A stretch of DNA of 64,000 nt from CAVXTT01 sp963764685 (lineage in GTDB: Bacteria > Bacteroidota > Ignavibacteria > Ignavibacteriales > Ignavibacteriaceae). The stretch lies in NCBI GenBank assembly GCA_963764685.1, contig CAVXTT010000018.1, positions 248,001 through 312,000 of the forward strand, given 5' to 3'. Under the pieces are notes generated by a model, which worked only from the letters and a program-made list of their open reading frames with translations, did no database searches and had not been told where the DNA came from. Of the stretch, positions 62,250 to 64,000 are shown in pieces; within the stretch, counting starts at the first letter, position 1, and each line of letters opens with the position of its first letter. A program made the translations under genes and the position numbers.

Positions 62250-63263
62250 ATGATAAATTTTCTACAATTACAAAAACTTTTAGAGGAAAATCACTCCTTT
62301 CTGCTTACTACTCATGTCAATCCTGATGCCGATGCCATTGGTTCCGAGATTGCTTTATATCAGATATTAAAGGCATTAGGCAAAGAAGTTTATATCGTTA
62401 ATCATAGTGCCACTCCTTATAATTTAGTCTTTCTTGATGTTGATCATAAAATTGAACAGTATGCCCCGGAAAAGCACTTAGATTTATTTAATAAAGTCGA
62501 CCTGCTTGTAGCGCTTGATTTTAATAATCCGGAGAGGATGGTTAGAATGATGAAGCCGTTCATAAGTTCAGCTAAAACAAAAATTTGTATAGACCATCAT
62601 CAGGATTCAGGTACATTTGCCGATTATTATTTCACTGATACAGAATATAGTTCTACTGGCCATATCCTTTACGATCTCATTAAAAAAACGGGCATTGTAA
62701 AGTTAAAGTACGATACAGCGTATCCCATTTATGCCGCGATAATGACTGATACAGGGTCATTCCGTTTTGAAAGAACTACCCCGGGGCTGCATCTGATTAT
62801 TGCAGAACTTTTACAGTATGGCGTTATTCCCGGTGAAGTCTTCGATAAGATTTATGATCAAAGCTTGTTCAGTAAAGTCAAACTTCTCGGCAAAGCGCTC
62901 GATTCGATGCAGCTTTATGGTGAAAGCAAACAGATCAGTTATATGATCATTACTAAAGAAATGCTGCAGTCGACCGGAGCAATAGAATCGGATACTGACG
63001 GGTTTGTGAATTTTGGACTCTCCGTTCAATATGTAAAAATCGGACTACTTTTCATTGAACTGAATAATGGATTTAAAGTCAGCTTCCGCTCCAAAGGAAA
63101 TATACCGGTTCATAAGCTGGCTGCTGAATATGGCGGAGGAGGACATTCAAATGCCTCCGGTGCAAGAATGCATAACAGTAATATTTATGATTATCTTTTT
63201 AATATTTTAAAGAAGACGGAAGAGTATCTTGAACTCTATAAGGAAAACAATGTTAAAGCTTAA
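62250..63263 (+). CDS. DHH/DHHA1 phosphoesterase, NrnA-type nanoRNase / pAp phosphatase
   Basis: 337 residues: TTHVNPDADAIGSEIALY (about 20-37), LVALDFNNPERM, ICIDHHQDSGTFADYYF (the DHH motif, about 112-128) and AAIMTDTGSFRFERTTP are the metal-binding DHH half. DHHA1 follows, ending FRSKGNIPVHKLAAEYGGGGHSNASGARM (about 275-305). Such enzymes degrade 2-5 mer RNA and dephosphorylate pAp. It overlaps the next gene by 14 bases. Confidence 0.93.
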   Translation: MINFLQLQKLLEENHSFLLTTHVNPDADAIGSEIALYQILKALGKEVYIVNHSATPYNLVFLDVDHKIEQYAPEKHLDLFNKVDLLVALDFNNPERMVRMMKPFISSAKTKICIDHHQDSGTFADYYFTDTEYSSTGHILYDLIKKTGIVKLKYDTAYPIYAAIMTDTGSFRFERTTPGLHLIIAELLQYGVIPGEVFDKIYDQSLFSKVKLLGKALDSMQLYGESKQISYMIITKEMLQSTGAIESDTDGFVNFGLSVQYVKIGLLFIELNNGFKVSFRSKGNIPVHKLAAEYGGGGHSNASGARMHNSNIYDYLFNILKKTEEYLELYKENNVKA

Positions 63264-64000
63264 TGTAAAGTCAGGCGAACAAAAAATAAAATACAAGCAA
63301 TCCTCCCTGGGAGTAAAATTTCTGATTGAGGGAAAGAAGCTTAAAGATACATTGGATTCCCTTGAACAGATCTTTAATATTAAAATACCCGTCGCATCAG
63401 AAAGCATCCTTTCTTAAAGATGGCACCAGGATAAGAATGACCAAACCCGATGGGAAACCTGATGAGTTAGTGATCCTTAAAGTAAAAGTTAATGATTCAT
63501 TCAATGCGGATTATTTCAGAAACTTAATGGCAGGGTTTCTCGAGGAGTTATCAAAGGAAGAAATATATTATCTGCACGTATTTATTCCAGAGTATGAAAC
63601 ATTTAAAGACTACTATAAAGACGAGAATTATTATTATCAGACTTTTATAGAGGGATTGTATTACGGAAATTATGCATTTCAATACTACAAATCGGATAAA
63701 CAGCAGGATAAGGAATTAAATGTTCTTCTGTATGCAGATAATGAAGATAAGCTGTCTACTTCATTAAAGAATACCCTAAGAATTATGGAGGGTGTAAACT
63801 ATACCCGTGATCTGGAGAATGAACCCGGATCAGGTTTAACACCGCCTCTCCTTGCGAAAAGAATCTCTAAAGATCTGTCAAATAAAAATACTTCTGTTAA
63901 AATATGGGATGAGAAGGAAATAAAACGAAGAGATATGGGAGGGTTATTAGGTGTCGGGAAGGGGAGTGATAATCCGCCGAGATTCATCATCATTGATTAT
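63250..64000 (+). CDS. pepA: Leucyl aminopeptidase (M17), start only, one frameshift; runs off the window
   Basis: The ATG at 63250 follows AAGGAAAACA and opens MLKLNVKSGEQKIKYKQ, the N-terminal M17 domain. That frame ends at TAA at 63415-63417; in the next frame SFLKDGTRIRMTKPDG continues without a stop to the window end, so one indel lies near 63388-63410 (a ccc run is there). The later part has MEGVNYTRDLENEPGSGLTPPLLAKRIS, the start of the catalytic domain, and MGGLLGVGKGSDNPPRFIIIDY. The metal-binding core lies beyond the window. It is a cytosolic dizinc exopeptidase. Confidence 0.85.

Overview
The window looks like a chromosomal segment of a free-living, rod-shaped member of the Ignavibacteria (Chlorobi/Bacteroidetes side of the tree). 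The evidence is the repeated C-terminal sorting domain of the type IX secretion system (T9SS; the NYPNPFNP motif followed by a ...KMxLLK-like end) on at least five secreted proteins, PorV/PorQ-like and TonB/SusC-like outer-membrane proteins, and a GH35 protein whose key residues fall at the same numbers as in the characterised beta-1,2-glucosyltransferase IALB_1185 of Ignavibacterium album. The assignment is an inference; no rRNA is present.

Bases 1-22,030 (all minus strand) form a carbohydrate-utilisation locus that I read as a beta-1,2-glucan (sophoro-oligosaccharide) system. In transcription order it holds a solo CBM9-like T9SS protein behind a promoter/LacI-type operator; a LacI regulator, a GH94 phosphorylase and a second CBM9-like T9SS protein; a terminator-like hairpin; then a TonB receptor, a very large T9SS protein, a PorV-like protein, a GH144-type lipoprotein, a secreted F5/8-type plus six-hairpin-type glycosidase of unknown specificity, the GH35 beta-1,2-glucosyltransferase and a second GH144-like enzyme cut by the window edge. 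No SusD and no inner-membrane sugar transporter are visible.

Bases 22,200-42,200 are mixed: tRNA-Ser(GGA), a small HEAT-repeat protein, a MATE exporter, a secreted peptidylarginine/agmatine-deiminase-family enzyme with a T9SS tail, a 1.1 kb non-coding block with degenerate tandem repeats and a dispersed palindromic repeat, then on the minus strand a phosphoesterase/lipid-kinase pair, a YjbQ-family protein, an M28 peptidase with a beta-propeller partner, and a metallo-hydrolase-Fur-FeoB-FeoA iron group. On the plus strand follow a three-gene polysaccharide set (GT2, GT4, deacetylase), citrate synthase and one more T9SS protein.

Bases 42,200-64,000 are mostly housekeeping: a hairpin-rich spacer, pyrG, a TPR protein, purN-purH, the complete rod-shape operon mreB-mreC-mreD-mrdA-rodA, pyrF, a DUF2851 gene, a bifunctional nuclease, etfA/etfB, clpS, korA-korB (2-oxoacid:ferredoxin oxidoreductase), a DHH-family phosphoesterase (NrnA type) and the start of a leucyl aminopeptidase. 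Citrate synthase plus KorAB suggests a TCA cycle with a ferredoxin-linked 2-oxoglutarate step.

A caution for every reader: at least eleven otherwise normal genes are broken by single-base frameshifts, several lying exactly in homopolymer runs. Because essential or universally kept genes (pyrF, etfA) are hit, I think most are sequencing or assembly indels rather than true pseudogenes. Broken genes are annotated either over their full span or as adjacent fragments, with the break positions given.
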